A stretch of 64,000 nt of DNA from Prado023 sp963798745 (GTDB taxonomy: Bacteria; Actinomycetota; Actinomycetes; S36-B12; CAIYMF01): positions 124,001-188,000 of the forward strand of contig CAWCUF010000005.1 of the NCBI GenBank assembly GCA_963798745.1. The letters are read 5' to 3'. Numbering within the stretch: position 1 is the stretch's first letter; every line of letters starts with the position of its first letter. Shown one piece after another: positions 33,320 to 42,064 of this stretch. The notes below the pieces were generated by a model. The model made no database searches. It was not told the origin of the DNA and saw only the letters and a program-made list of their open reading frames with translations. Position numbers and translations under genes: made by a program.

Positions 33320-33825
33320 CAGCGCACCGGCACGCCGTCACCAGCGCGGCGGAAGGGTTCGAGCTCGGCGTCCCACGCGGTGCCCAGGATCAGGTCGAGC
33401 CCATCGCGAAGCTCCGCGGTCCCGCTGCCGGCCGCCGCCAGGATCGCGCGGATCCGGTCCTCGTGGATCATGATGTCGCCGTGCGGGCCCATGGTGGCCC
33501 GGAACACGCCGAGCTCGGGGGTCACGGCGAACCGCTCCCCCTCAGCTCCCTTGCCTGGCTCCTCGGCGACTTCGTAGCGCACCGTCTTGAACTGGCGCAG
33601 CGCGGAGGTGATCCGAGCAGCCGTCCCCGGCGCACCCAGCCACGAGACCTCGGCGCGGACCTGGCCGGGCAGCACCGACTGCGGCATCCAGTCCAGGGTC
33701 ACCCTCGATCCGAGCACGTCACTTATCGCCCACTCCAGGTGCGGACACATCGCCCGCGTCGAGGAATGCACGAACAGAACCCCGCGGGTCAGGCCCGGGC
33801 GCTCGCCAACCATATGAACAGCCAT
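33301..33825 (-). CDS. DUF3145 protein
   Basis: 174 aa from ATG 33825 with GGAGG 7 nt upstream. GVLFVHSSTRAMCPHLEWAI, DVLGSRVTLDWMPQSVLPGQ, ITSALRQFKTVRYEV and ELRDGLDLILGTAWDAELEP are the DUF3145 family blocks. This single-domain family is restricted to actinobacteria and sits near aceE in mycobacteria. Function unknown. It is divergent from maltokinase; the gap of 223 bp contains both promoters. Confidence 0.93.
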   Translation of the reverse strand: MAVHMVGERPGLTRGVLFVHSSTRAMCPHLEWAISDVLGSRVTLDWMPQSVLPGQVRAEVSWLGAPGTAARITSALRQFKTVRYEVAEEPGKGAEGERFAVTPELGVFRATMGPHGDIMIHEDRIRAILAAAGSGTAELRDGLDLILGTAWDAELEPFRRAGDGVPVRWLHQVV

Positions 33826-34048
33826 GACCAACCTCCGATCCCGGCGAGTTTCGCCTTCCCCAGCGTCCTCGTGGAATCAGTCGTGGTCGTGCCTTGCGGG
33901 CAAGGATAATCACAAGCATGTCGTTTTGGCTAGGGGCGGGCTCCGCGGATGTCTGGCCAGCCCACACGAGCCGGCGTCGATCGGCCCCCGATTGGCACAA
34001 TCGGCCCCAAGTAGGTATCGAACCGCCGGCATTGGACAGACTGTTGGC

Positions 34049-35512
34049 ATGACGAACCCCGCCAGTGAGCCGACGTCGACGCTCCAGCTCGAACTCAGCG
34101 GGCTGCTGCGCCAGTGGTTGCCCGAGCAACGCTGGTACGCAGGCAAGGGCCGGGCGATCTCCGAGCTGGTCGTCACCGCCGCGAGCCGCGCGCCCTCGGC
34201 ACCCGAGGTGATTCACATCATCGTCGGCGTCCAGCTCGACGCCATGCACTGGCAGACCTATCAGGTGCCGGTGTCGGTGTATCGCGACGAGCGCCCGGGA
34301 CTGCGGGTGATCGGGCAGCTCGCCGACGGGCGCTGGGTCCACGACGCGCTGTCGGACCAGGAAGCCGTCCCGGCGCTGCTCGTGGCCTCGGGGGCGCCCG
34401 CCGAGGTGGACCCCGAGCTGACGAACCGGCCGGACGGGACGCCCGACTCCGAGCCGGCACCGACCCTGCAGGCTGTGGTTGACCCGAGCACCTACCTGGG
34501 TCACGGCGCCCGACCGCTGGGGGTCGAGCAGAGCAACACCTCGCTGGTGCTCGGCGAGGTCGCGCTAGTCAAGTTCTTCCGGCAGCTGGTCCCGGGCATC
34601 AACCCGGACGTCGACGTGCACGCCGCGCTGGGAGTCGCCCAGTGCCCGCACGTCGGGCGCATCCTGGGCTGGGTGAACGCCGGCTGGCGCGACCCCCGCG
34701 ACGGACACTGGATCACCGGCCACACCGCGATGGTGCAGCAGTTGCTCGCCCCCGCGGTGGAGGGACGTGATCTGGCGCTCGAACGGCTGGCCGCGGGCGA
34801 GTCGTTCGCCGAGGAGGCTCTGGAACTCGGCCGGGCCACGGGGGTCGTGCACCGCGACCTGCGCCGGGTCCTGCCGACCCACGTCCTGAGCGAACCGGAG
34901 GTGGCGGAGTTGGTCGACCGACTGCGCTGGCGACTGGACCAGGCCGCGGCCGTCGTCGAGGACCTGGCACCGCTGCTGCCCGCCCTGCACGCCCGACTCG
35001 ACGCCATCGGCGACGTCACGGAGCCCATCGAGGTGCAGCGCGTCCACGGCGACCTGCACCTGCAGCAGGTGATGCGCGCCGGCGACGGCTGGAAGCTCCT
35101 GGACTTCGAGGGCGAACCCGGATCGGAGATCACCGAACGGGTCGCACCGGACCATCCCCTGCGCGATGTGGCCGGCATGCTGCGCTCGTTCGCCTACGCC
35201 GCTGCCCAGGGCGGGGCCGGCCGCGACCCCGGTCAGGTGGCCGCCTGGCTGGAGGAGTGCCAGGCGTCCTTCCTGCGTGGGTACGCCGAAGGCGCTGCCG
35301 ATCCACGGGGCGAGGGAGGCCTGCGCGGACATGCCGGGTCCGCACCAGCGGTGGCCGCGCGGGCCGATGAGGTCCTCCGCACCGGCTACCTCGTGGACAA
35401 GGCCGCCTACGAGGCTGTCTACGAGAAGCGCAACCGACCGGACTGGCTGCCGATCCCGATGTCCGCGCTGGTCGACCTGGCCAACTCCGACGAACCGGGG
35501 TCTGCTCACTAG
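34049..35512 (+). CDS. mak: Maltokinase
   Basis: 487 aa from ATG 34049. The N-terminal cap domain (LRQWLPEQRWYAGKGRAISE, residues 15-36) is typical of actinobacterial maltokinase. The kinase core is of the aminoglycoside-phosphotransferase type: VEQSNTSLVLGEVALVKFFR with the ATP lysine, catalytic RVHGDLHLQQVM (HGD) and the metal-binding LLDFEGEPG. A segment GARPLGVEQSNTSLV marks the P-loop equivalent. The enzyme phosphorylates maltose to maltose 1-phosphate, which GlgE polymerises into alpha-glucan. Neither GlgE nor TreS is in the window; mak stands directly upstream of the DMGDH-like gene (9-bp gap), perhaps with the latter having its own leaderless start. Confidence 0.93.
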   Translation: MTNPASEPTSTLQLELSGLLRQWLPEQRWYAGKGRAISELVVTAASRAPSAPEVIHIIVGVQLDAMHWQTYQVPVSVYRDERPGLRVIGQLADGRWVHDALSDQEAVPALLVASGAPAEVDPELTNRPDGTPDSEPAPTLQAVVDPSTYLGHGARPLGVEQSNTSLVLGEVALVKFFRQLVPGINPDVDVHAALGVAQCPHVGRILGWVNAGWRDPRDGHWITGHTAMVQQLLAPAVEGRDLALERLAAGESFAEEALELGRATGVVHRDLRRVLPTHVLSEPEVAELVDRLRWRLDQAAAVVEDLAPLLPALHARLDAIGDVTEPIEVQRVHGDLHLQQVMRAGDGWKLLDFEGEPGSEITERVAPDHPLRDVAGMLRSFAYAAAQGGAGRDPGQVAAWLEECQASFLRGYAEGAADPRGEGGLRGHAGSAPAVAARADEVLRTGYLVDKAAYEAVYEKRNRPDWLPIPMSALVDLANSDEPGSAH

Positions 35513-35515
35513 GCT
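35510..35515 (+). promoter_or_regulatory. -10 box (TAGGCT) for leaderless start of the flavoprotein gene
   Basis: TAGGCT (35510-35515) is followed by 6 nt and ATG 35522, the spacing for transcription starting on the start codon. It uses the TAG stop codon of mak as its first half. Confidence 0.4.
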
Positions 35516-35521
35516 GCGCGC

Positions 35522-38041
35522 ATGTCCCGCCCGGCGCTGCCACCGGCCCAGGCGCCGGCTGCCCACGCCGCCCTCGCGTCACCGTCGACGATGCCCGCCC
35601 GGGCGCGGGTGGTCGTCATCGGTGGCGGGATCATCGGCACCTCGATCGCCTACCACCTGGCCGAGCTCGGCTGGACCGACACCGTCCTGCTGGAGCGCGA
35701 CCGGCTGACGTCGGGCACCACCTGGCACGCCGCGGGGCTGATGGTCACGTTCGGCTCGACCTCGCAGACCTCCACCGAGCTGCGCCAGTACTCGCGCGAC
35801 CTCTACTCGCGGCTGGAGGCCGAGACCGGCCAGGCCACCGGGTTGCGTCCGATCGGCCTGATCGAGGTGGCCGCCGACGAGGGCCGCCTCGAGGAGTACC
35901 GCCGGGTCTCGGCGTTCAACCGGCACCTCGGGGTCGACGTCCAGGAGATCTCGCCCCGTGAGGTCGGCGAACTGTTCCCGGCCGCGCGCACCGACGACCT
36001 GCTGGCCGGCTTTCACATCCCCGGCGACGGTCGGGTGAACCCGGTGGATGTGACCATGGCCCTGGCCCGGGGGGCTCGGATGCGCGGGGCCCGGCTGCTG
36101 GAGGGCACCCCCGCGGTGGACGTGCTGCTGCGCGCCGGGGCGGTGGCCGGTGTGCGGACCCCGGTCGGGACCATCGAATGCGAGTACGTGGTCAACGCCG
36201 CGGGGATGTGGGCCCGCCAGCTCGGCGAGCGCTCCGGGGTGCGCATCCCGTTGCAGGCCGCGGAGCACTACTACCTGATCACCGGCGCGATGCCCGAGGT
36301 CGAACCGGACTGGCCCGTGCTCGAGGACGCGGGCAACTTCACCTACATCCGGCCCGAGGGTGACGGGCTCATGGTCGGGCTGTTCGAGACGATCTGCGCG
36401 CCCTGGCACGTGGACCGCGTGCCCGAGGACTTCTCGTTCGGCAGCATCGCCCCGGACTGGGACCGGATGGGGCCCTACGTGCAGGCGGCGATGAGCCGGG
36501 TGCCCGCGACCCTGGACGCGGGTGTGCGGACGTTCTTCTGCGGGCCGGAGAGCTTCACCCCGGACCTGGCGCCGATCATCGGCGAGGCGCCCGAGGTGCG
36601 CAACTACTTCGTGGCCGCGGGCCTGAACTCGATCGGCATCCTGACCGGCGGGGGCTGGGGCCGGGCGATCGCGCACTGGATCACCACGGGGCGCCCGGAC
36701 ATCGACGTGACCGGGGTGGACATCGCCCGGCTGCATCCCTACCAGGCCACCGCGCGATACCGGGCCACCCGCACTGTGGAGAGCCTGGGGATGGTCTACG
36801 AGTGCCACCACCCCGGGCGTTCGATGCGCACCGCGCGCGGGGTGAGGCGCTCGCCGCTGCACGACCGGCTGGCCGCGGCCGGGGCATGGTTCCGCGACGT
36901 CTCCGGATGGGAGGGTGCGGACTGGTTCGCGGGCAGGGGAGTCACGCCGAGCGAGCCGACGCCCACGTGGGGTCGGCCGGACTTCTGGACGCACTGGCAG
37001 GCCGAGCACCGCGCAGTGCGCGAGGCGGTGGGCCTGTTCGACATGTCGTTCATGGCGAAGTTCGCCGTGACCGGGCCTGACGCGGGCGCATTGCTCGAAC
37101 GGCTGTCGGCCAACTCCGTGGATGGTGAGCCCGGTCGGATCACCTACACGCAGTGGCTCAACGCCGACGGGCGGATCGAGGCGGACCTGACCGTCACCAA
37201 GCGCGCTGACGACGACTTCCTCGTGGTCGCCTCGGATACCGCACATCGGCATGTCCTGGCCTGGCTGCACCGGCACGTGGGCGTTGCGCGGGTGTCGATC
37301 GCGGATGTCACCTCGGGGCTGGCGCAGCTCAACGTCCAGGGGCCGGCGGCGCGCGAGGTGCTGGCCGGGGTGACCGGCGCGGACCTCTCCGACGCGGCGT
37401 TCCCGTTTCGCACCGCACGCGAGATCGACCTCGGGTTCGCCCTCGGGCTGTGCACGCGCATCACCTACGTCGGTGAGCTGGGCTACGAGCTGTTCGTGCC
37501 GACGGAGATGGGGGTGCACGTCCACGACGAGTTGACGGTCGCCGGGGCTGCGGTCGGGATGCGACCCGCTGGTCTCAAGGCTCTGGGCAGCCTGCGTCTG
37601 GAGAAGGCCTACCGGGACTACGGCCACGACATCGACAACACCGACGACCCCGTCGAGGCGGGCCTCGGGTTCGCCGTGGCCTGGGACAAGCCCGGCGGGT
37701 TCCTGGGCCGGGAGGCGCTGCTGGCCCGGCGGGAGGCCCGCGGTGGTCGCGCCCCGGTGCGCAGGCTGGTCTGCGTGCGCGCGCTTGATCCGGCAGTGAT
37801 GCTGTTCCACGCCGAGGTGCTCCGGCGCGACGGCGTGGAGGTCGGCTACCTGCGCTCGGCGTCCTACGGCTTCACCGTCGGGGGTGCGGTCGGCCTGGCG
37901 ATGGTCGCCGGCGGCGGCGACCCGGTGGATGCCGACTGGCTGGCCAGCGGTGACTGGACGATCCAGGTCGGCAACGACACCGTGGCAGCCGTCGTGTCCG
38001 GCGAGCCCTTCTACGACCCGCGCGCCACCCGCATCCGATGA
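35522..38041 (+). CDS. Dimethylglycine/sarcosine dehydrogenase-type flavoprotein with GcvT-like domain
   Basis: 839 aa. The dinucleotide fold VVVIGGGIIGTSIAYHLAELG (about 30-50) is followed by TSGTTWHAAGL, where H69 is the position of covalent FAD attachment in this family. FAD oxidoreductase continues to about 380 (GLNSIGILTGGGWGRAIAHW), then a linker domain (GRSMRTARGVRRSPLH ... WEGADWFAG) and a folate-binding GcvT-like aminomethyltransferase domain (LFDMSFMAKFAVTGPDA ... RLEKAYRDYGHDI). The whole is the four-domain architecture of dimethylglycine dehydrogenase/oxidase and sarcosine dehydrogenase, removing an N-methyl group from a glycine derivative onto tetrahydrofolate. The methyl donor (dimethylglycine, sarcosine or a betaine product) cannot be told apart here. 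GC-rich tandem CCGCGTCCC units follow the stop. Confidence 0.92.
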   Translation: MSRPALPPAQAPAAHAALASPSTMPARARVVVIGGGIIGTSIAYHLAELGWTDTVLLERDRLTSGTTWHAAGLMVTFGSTSQTSTELRQYSRDLYSRLEAETGQATGLRPIGLIEVAADEGRLEEYRRVSAFNRHLGVDVQEISPREVGELFPAARTDDLLAGFHIPGDGRVNPVDVTMALARGARMRGARLLEGTPAVDVLLRAGAVAGVRTPVGTIECEYVVNAAGMWARQLGERSGVRIPLQAAEHYYLITGAMPEVEPDWPVLEDAGNFTYIRPEGDGLMVGLFETICAPWHVDRVPEDFSFGSIAPDWDRMGPYVQAAMSRVPATLDAGVRTFFCGPESFTPDLAPIIGEAPEVRNYFVAAGLNSIGILTGGGWGRAIAHWITTGRPDIDVTGVDIARLHPYQATARYRATRTVESLGMVYECHHPGRSMRTARGVRRSPLHDRLAAAGAWFRDVSGWEGADWFAGRGVTPSEPTPTWGRPDFWTHWQAEHRAVREAVGLFDMSFMAKFAVTGPDAGALLERLSANSVDGEPGRITYTQWLNADGRIEADLTVTKRADDDFLVVASDTAHRHVLAWLHRHVGVARVSIADVTSGLAQLNVQGPAAREVLAGVTGADLSDAAFPFRTAREIDLGFALGLCTRITYVGELGYELFVPTEMGVHVHDELTVAGAAVGMRPAGLKALGSLRLEKAYRDYGHDIDNTDDPVEAGLGFAVAWDKPGGFLGREALLARREARGGRAPVRRLVCVRALDPAVMLFHAEVLRRDGVEVGYLRSASYGFTVGGAVGLAMVAGGGDPVDADWLASGDWTIQVGNDTVAAVVSGEPFYDPRATRIR

Positions 38042-38111
38042 CCCCCTCGCGTCCGCCCGCCCCCGCTCCCGCGTCCCCGCGTCCCCGCGTCCCCGACGTC
38101 CCCGCGATCGA

Positions 38112-38183
38112 TCCAAGTCTCGGCGGGTTTCAGCGACTTCATCCAAGTCCGCTGGCCTCTCGGCCCCTCGAAGTTGGAGCGAT
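38112..38183. repeat. 72-nt structured intergenic repeat, copy B
   Basis: Direct-orientation copy of the 26582-26653 element, same length and spacing. The conserved blocks differ at few positions, while the apical stem is GGCC-TCTC-GGCC instead of GGGT-CATGA-ACCC, i.e. a compensatory change that keeps base pairing. Situated between the convergent flavoprotein and CPBP genes. Confidence 0.7.
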
Positions 38184-38229
38184 TCGCCGGACCGCCTGGT
38201 GCGGAGCGGCGCGGTGCGGCGCTGGGCGG

Positions 38230-39411
38230 TCAGGCGCCGGGCCGCGGCGGTGGGAACCGGACGCGCTCGGTGAGGGTCAGGGCCAGTACAGCCGCCCGCT
38301 TGGGGCTGTCCGGCGTGGGTCGCAGCGTGGTCCACGAGCCGTCGTGAAGGAGCACGACCACGGCCTGTCCACCCGGTGCATCGGTGGGATAGACCGCGCG
38401 CACCCGGTCCAGCGGGAGGACAGCCAGGGCAACGCCGGTCGCATCGACCACCTCGGCACGCGTGCTGGACGCCTCGAGCCGGACCGGCCCCCGCACCGCC
38501 GACCACCGCAGGCCGGCGAAGGTCCGGGCAGGCAGGCCCACTGCCACCTCGTGACGCTGGTAGGGCGTCAAGGTGCTCCGGTCGGGCCAGTGGCTGCGGA
38601 TGTACCACGCCAGGAAGGGCACGCTGATGGCCAGCAGCACCCCCGCGCTGGTCAGGGACTCGGTCAGGGTGGGCTCGGCGACGTCCACCCCGGGGTCGAC
38701 GGTCCGGGTCGCGACGAGGACGAACAGGTTGTTCGCGGCGTGCAGGAGGATGCCCGGCCACAGCGAGCGCGTGCGCAGGTACAGCAGGCCCGTGACCACG
38801 CCGAACATGCCCGCGCCGATCGGGTCCACGTGCAGCACCCCGAAGAACAGCGCCGAGACCAGGATGCCCACGCCGAGGCGCCACTTGACCGCGTACCGCT
38901 CGAGCAGGACGCCGCGGAACACAGTCTCCTCGACCAACGGCGGCGTGACGACCAGGGCCAGGACCGCGATCACGAGGTTGCCCTGGCCCACGTCCTCCAG
39001 GCCGTCACCCAGCCCCGGGAACACGAGCTGGGTCAGCGTGATCGCCGCCAGCGAGAACACCAGTTGCAGGATGAACAGGCCCGCGACGATCCACCAGTAC
39101 CTGCCCAGCCGGGGCCAGCGGAACATCGGGCGCAGGTCCACCCCGGCGCGGCGGACCACCGCCACCGCCACCCAGGCGACCATCGGCAGGTACATCAGGA
39201 TCGTGAGCAGGTCATCGGCGATCACGATGTCGAACGCGCTTGCGGCACCGTCGGCCAGCCCCGAGATGAGCAGCGCGCCGCCGAGCGCCCAGACGAGCAA
39301 CCAGCGCGCGCGCACGTCGGCGAAGGCGCCCGTGCGTGGTGGTGCGGGGGCGGCGGGCGGGGCTGGCGCCGGAAGGGCAGCGGCCCCCGCGTTGAGGACG
39401 TCCATGGTCAT
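38230..39411 (-). CDS. CPBP-family intramembrane protease with C-terminal cytoplasmic extension
   Basis: 393 aa from ATG 39411. About six to eight transmembrane helices between residues 36 and 260 frame the CPBP motifs: EETVFRGVLLERY (E161, E162, R166), FFGVLHVD (H194) and LLHAANN (H224, N228), the glutamic/His active site of the CAAX protease/bacteriocin-processing (ABI) superfamily. The final ~90 residues (LTPYQRHEVAVGLPARTFAG ... RVRFPPP) form an unusual soluble tail with a PH-like look. Members process prenylated proteins or regulate membrane processes in bacteria. The gene converges with the flavoprotein gene. Confidence 0.85.
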   Translation of the reverse strand: MTMDVLNAGAAALPAPAPPAAPAPPRTGAFADVRARWLLVWALGGALLISGLADGAASAFDIVIADDLLTILMYLPMVAWVAVAVVRRAGVDLRPMFRWPRLGRYWWIVAGLFILQLVFSLAAITLTQLVFPGLGDGLEDVGQGNLVIAVLALVVTPPLVEETVFRGVLLERYAVKWRLGVGILVSALFFGVLHVDPIGAGMFGVVTGLLYLRTRSLWPGILLHAANNLFVLVATRTVDPGVDVAEPTLTESLTSAGVLLAISVPFLAWYIRSHWPDRSTLTPYQRHEVAVGLPARTFAGLRWSAVRGPVRLEASSTRAEVVDATGVALAVLPLDRVRAVYPTDAPGGQAVVVLLHDGSWTTLRPTPDSPKRAAVLALTLTERVRFPPPRPGA

Positions 39412-39513
39412 TGAGTATCGCCTGTCGGCCGCGCTGTGCAACGCAATGCCCTCGGCCGAAAGATCATCGACAGGCCACCAGGAGGGAAGCCTCGGTGGCC
39501 GGCGACCACGAGT

Positions 39514-39587
39514 AGGGCGGCGGGGATTCGAACCCCGAACCTGACGGGTTATGAGCCCGCTGCTCTGACCTGTTGAGCTACCGCCCC
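39514..39587 (-). tRNA. tRNA-Met (anticodon CAU)
   Basis: 74 nt. Acceptor stem GGGGCGG/CCGCCCT with one G-U pair, D arm GCTCAACAGGTCAGAGC, anticodon loop CTCATAA giving CAU, T arm GGGGTTCGAATCCCC, discriminator A. The structural class is that of elongator Met; a lysidine-modified Ile tRNA with the same anticodon cannot be excluded. Confidence 0.92.
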
Positions 39588-39677
39588 GCATCAGCGCCCG
39601 AACGCCGACGGCTCAAGGGTAGGCGACCGGGGTCGGGACCCCCGTGCGGTCCTGGTCGATCCGCAGCATACCGCCTG

Positions 39678-40175
39678 TCAGGGGGCGGCCGGGCCAGCCG
39701 GACCAGCCGTCCCAGCCAGCGTCGCCGCCAGCGCATCGAGGATCGCCACCTGACCGCCGACCACCTTGCGCCGCGCTTGGGGCAGACCGAACCAGCGCGC
39801 CTGGTCGATCTCGGGGAAGCTGCGCAGGATCCCGGACCGGCGGGGCCACTCCAGCTGGAAGTGGTTGCTCATGACGAAGCGCAACGAAGGCTGCGCCGGC
39901 ACGGCGAACGTGCGGATCCGCTTGCCGCCGGGCTGCACGTGCACGCCGAGGTCGAGGGGGTCGCCCTCCGGCGCGGGGACGCCGATCTCCTCGGCGAACT
40001 CCCGCCGAGCCGCTGCGGCCGGGTCCTCGTGCTCCGGGTCGTACTCACCCTTGGGGATCGACCAGCCGCCGTCATCGCGACGCGCCCACAGTGGCCCGCC
40101 CATGTGCCCCAGGAACACCGCCAGTGGCTCATCGGGAGCCTGATGGAACGCCAGCAGGGCGGCACTGAACCTCAT
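39678..40175 (-). CDS. NUDIX hydrolase
   Basis: 165 aa from ATG 40175. The Nudix box is complete: GEYDPEHEDPAAAARREFAEEIG (GX5EX7REUXEEXG). Preceded by FLGHMGGPLWARRDDGGWSIPKG, a substrate-side strand found in MutT-like and (di)nucleoside-polyphosphate hydrolases. C-terminal residues include HFQLEWPRRSGILRSFPEID. The substrate is not predictable. It is convergent with nothing; the tRNA-Met lies 91 bp downstream. Confidence 0.9.
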   Translation of the reverse strand: MRFSAALLAFHQAPDEPLAVFLGHMGGPLWARRDDGGWSIPKGEYDPEHEDPAAAARREFAEEIGVPAPEGDPLDLGVHVQPGGKRIRTFAVPAQPSLRFVMSNHFQLEWPRRSGILRSFPEIDQARWFGLPQARRKVVGGQVAILDALAATLAGTAGPAGPAAP

Positions 40176-40311
40176 GAACGCAGCGAACACCGCCGAGCGC
40201 GCATGCGCGAGTCGAACCGGTGCCGGCCACCGAACGTCGGCACGTGACCGGAGCGCCGAGGGCTCACGATGGCGCCAGCCCGTCGATCCATCATCTGCGA
40301 CGATCGACTGC

Positions 40312-40986
40312 ATGTATGCAGTGGGAACCTTCCTGATCGTGGTGGTGATCACCACGGTGTTCGTGCAGATGGCAACGGGGGCCCTGATCTCCACGGGCCT
40401 ACCCCCGGAGATCGCGGCGTTCCAGGCGAGGTCGGCCTTCAGCGGGGCCGGGTTCACCACGGCCGAGGCCGAGAACGTCGTCAACCATCCCAAGCGGCGC
40501 AGGATCATCTCCACCACGATGTTCGCCGGCAGCCTGGGCACCCCGGCACTGGTCGTCACCGTGCTCGTCGGACTCATCGCCCCGGGCCCGGGTTCCACCG
40601 CCGAGCGCTCGCTGGTGGTCCTGGCCGGGATCGCGTTCATCCTCCTGCTGATCGTGAACCGGCCCGTGCGCCGCCTGCTCGTGGGCATCGGCCAGCGCTA
40701 CGCCACCCATCGGCTGTCGTCGGCGCTGGATGCCGAACCCACGCGGCTGCTCGATTTCGCCGGGGGATTCGAGGTCGACCTCCTGGCGTTGACCGCAGAT
40801 CCGGACCAGGCGGTGCGTGGGCTGCGCGGGTTGGAGAACGCCTTCCCCGGGGTCAGGGTGCTCGGCGTGCGTCGCGGCGACCAGTACTTCGGTGAGCCCC
40901 CGGTGGACCTCACGCTGGTCGCCGGCGACGAGCTGGTCCTCTACGGCCACCGCGACCGAATCGCGGAGGTCCGGGGCAACAACTGA
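40312..40986 (+). CDS. Membrane protein with TrkA C-terminal (RCK_C) domain
   Basis: 224 aa. Hydrophobic segments at about 3-24, 75-92 and 99-118 flank a SAFSGAGFTTAEAEN sequence that resembles the SGAGFTT signature of TrkH/KtrB K+ filters. Residues 145-222 form an RCK_C/TrkA-C domain: VDLLALTADPDQAVRGL, FPGVRVLGVRRGDQY, DLTLVAGDELVLYGHRDRI. The protein may regulate or be a minimal part of a potassium or cation transport system. A complete pore is not visible. It is convergent with mutY, 34 bp apart. Confidence 0.75.
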   Translation: MYAVGTFLIVVVITTVFVQMATGALISTGLPPEIAAFQARSAFSGAGFTTAEAENVVNHPKRRRIISTTMFAGSLGTPALVVTVLVGLIAPGPGSTAERSLVVLAGIAFILLLIVNRPVRRLLVGIGQRYATHRLSSALDAEPTRLLDFAGGFEVDLLALTADPDQAVRGLRGLENAFPGVRVLGVRRGDQYFGEPPVDLTLVAGDELVLYGHRDRIAEVRGNN

Positions 40987-41020
40987 GGCAACGACTTCTC
41001 GGACGCGGCCCGCCCGAGGC

Positions 41021-41905
41021 TCAGGTCCCCGAGGGCAATCCGAAGAGGTCGTCCTCGAGCGGGACCACCAGCCCGTCGGTCACCAGGCCGTCGAGGGCAC
41101 GCTCGCGCTGGATCGCCTGCGCCCAGACCGCATCCAGGGCCGCGCGCGGTACCGGGCCGTCAGCCTCGCGCACCACGGCCAGCAACCGACCGCGCACCTG
41201 TCGATCGGTGCCGGCGAAGCGCTGCACGCGACGCGCCGGCCCGTCGTAGGCCGGGCGGCCGGCACGCAGCCACGCGCAGGAGTCCCGAACCGGGCAGGCA
41301 GAGCAGCGCGGAGCACTGGCCGTGCAGACCAGGGCGCCGAGCTCCATCACCGCCACGGACCAGAGAGCAGCCTCGGCGTCGGCCGCCGGCACCACCGCGT
41401 GCGCACGTGCCCGCTCGGCGACGCCGAGGTTGGGCGCCGGATGCTCCACGCCGGCCAGCACCCGGGCGAGCACCCGACGCACGTTCGTGTCCAGCACGAC
41501 CGCCCGGCGGCCGAACGCGAACGCACGCAGCGCAGCGGCCGTGTACTGGCCCACCCCCGGCAGCGCCCGCAGCGCCGCCTCGTCGTCGGGAACCGCTCCC
41601 CCGTGTTTCTCGACGATGGCCACAGCCGCGGCGTGCAGGCGCAGGGCCCGGCGCGGATAGCCGAGGCGGTCCCACTGGCGCACGGCCTCGCCCGGCTCGG
41701 CCCGGGCCAGCGCGCACGGGTCCGGCCAACGCGCCATCCACTCCTGCCAGGCCGGCACGACGCGGGCCACCGGCGTCTGCTGGAGCATCACCTCGCTGAC
41801 CAGCACGCCCCACGGGGTCCGGTCCGGCGCTCGCCACGGCAGGTCACGCTGGTGGGCCAGGTACCAGTCGGTGACTGCCTCGACACCACCCCAGGGCTGC
41901 TCCAC
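41021..41905 (-). CDS. mutY: A/G-specific adenine DNA glycosylase
   Basis: 294 aa. LPWRAPDRTPWGVLVSEVMLQQT carries the glycosylase Glu (E38), ALPGVGQYTAAALRAFAFGRRAVVLDTNVRRVL the HhH motif and catalytic Asp, and CTASAPRCSACPVRDSC the Fe-S cluster motif C-x6-C-x2-C-x5-C. MutY removes adenine paired with 8-oxoguanine. The C-terminal MutT-like recognition domain present in many MutY proteins is short here (about 75 residues). Neighbours: TrkA-C gene convergent, pirin divergent. Confidence 0.95.
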   Translation of the reverse strand: MEQPWGGVEAVTDWYLAHQRDLPWRAPDRTPWGVLVSEVMLQQTPVARVVPAWQEWMARWPDPCALARAEPGEAVRQWDRLGYPRRALRLHAAAVAIVEKHGGAVPDDEAALRALPGVGQYTAAALRAFAFGRRAVVLDTNVRRVLARVLAGVEHPAPNLGVAERARAHAVVPAADAEAALWSVAVMELGALVCTASAPRCSACPVRDSCAWLRAGRPAYDGPARRVQRFAGTDRQVRGRLLAVVREADGPVPRAALDAVWAQAIQRERALDGLVTDGLVVPLEDDLFGLPSGT

Positions 41906-42064
41906 CCCGGCATTGTGCGTCGACCCCGGACGGCGCGCACCAGCAGCCCCTGCCCCCGCCCACGACAGACACGCGCATCCGATCCGCCAAGGTATGGCGG
42001 AATGATCCAGCCCGGCGTATCGTTACACTAGTTGAACCCGCAACCACTTTGTCAGGAGCCCACG

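Noticed and set aside
38062..38100. CCGCGTCCC-like short tandem repeats after the flavoprotein gene
   Set aside because: Low-complexity GC-rich sequence of three to four degenerate units; nothing beyond slippage is indicated.
35579..38884. Very long open stretch on the minus strand opposite the dimethylglycine-dehydrogenase-type gene
   Set aside because: Its amino acids are Arg/Gly/His/Pro-rich, without any family motif, and it is antisense to a clear four-domain enzyme. Long spurious frames are normal at this GC content.
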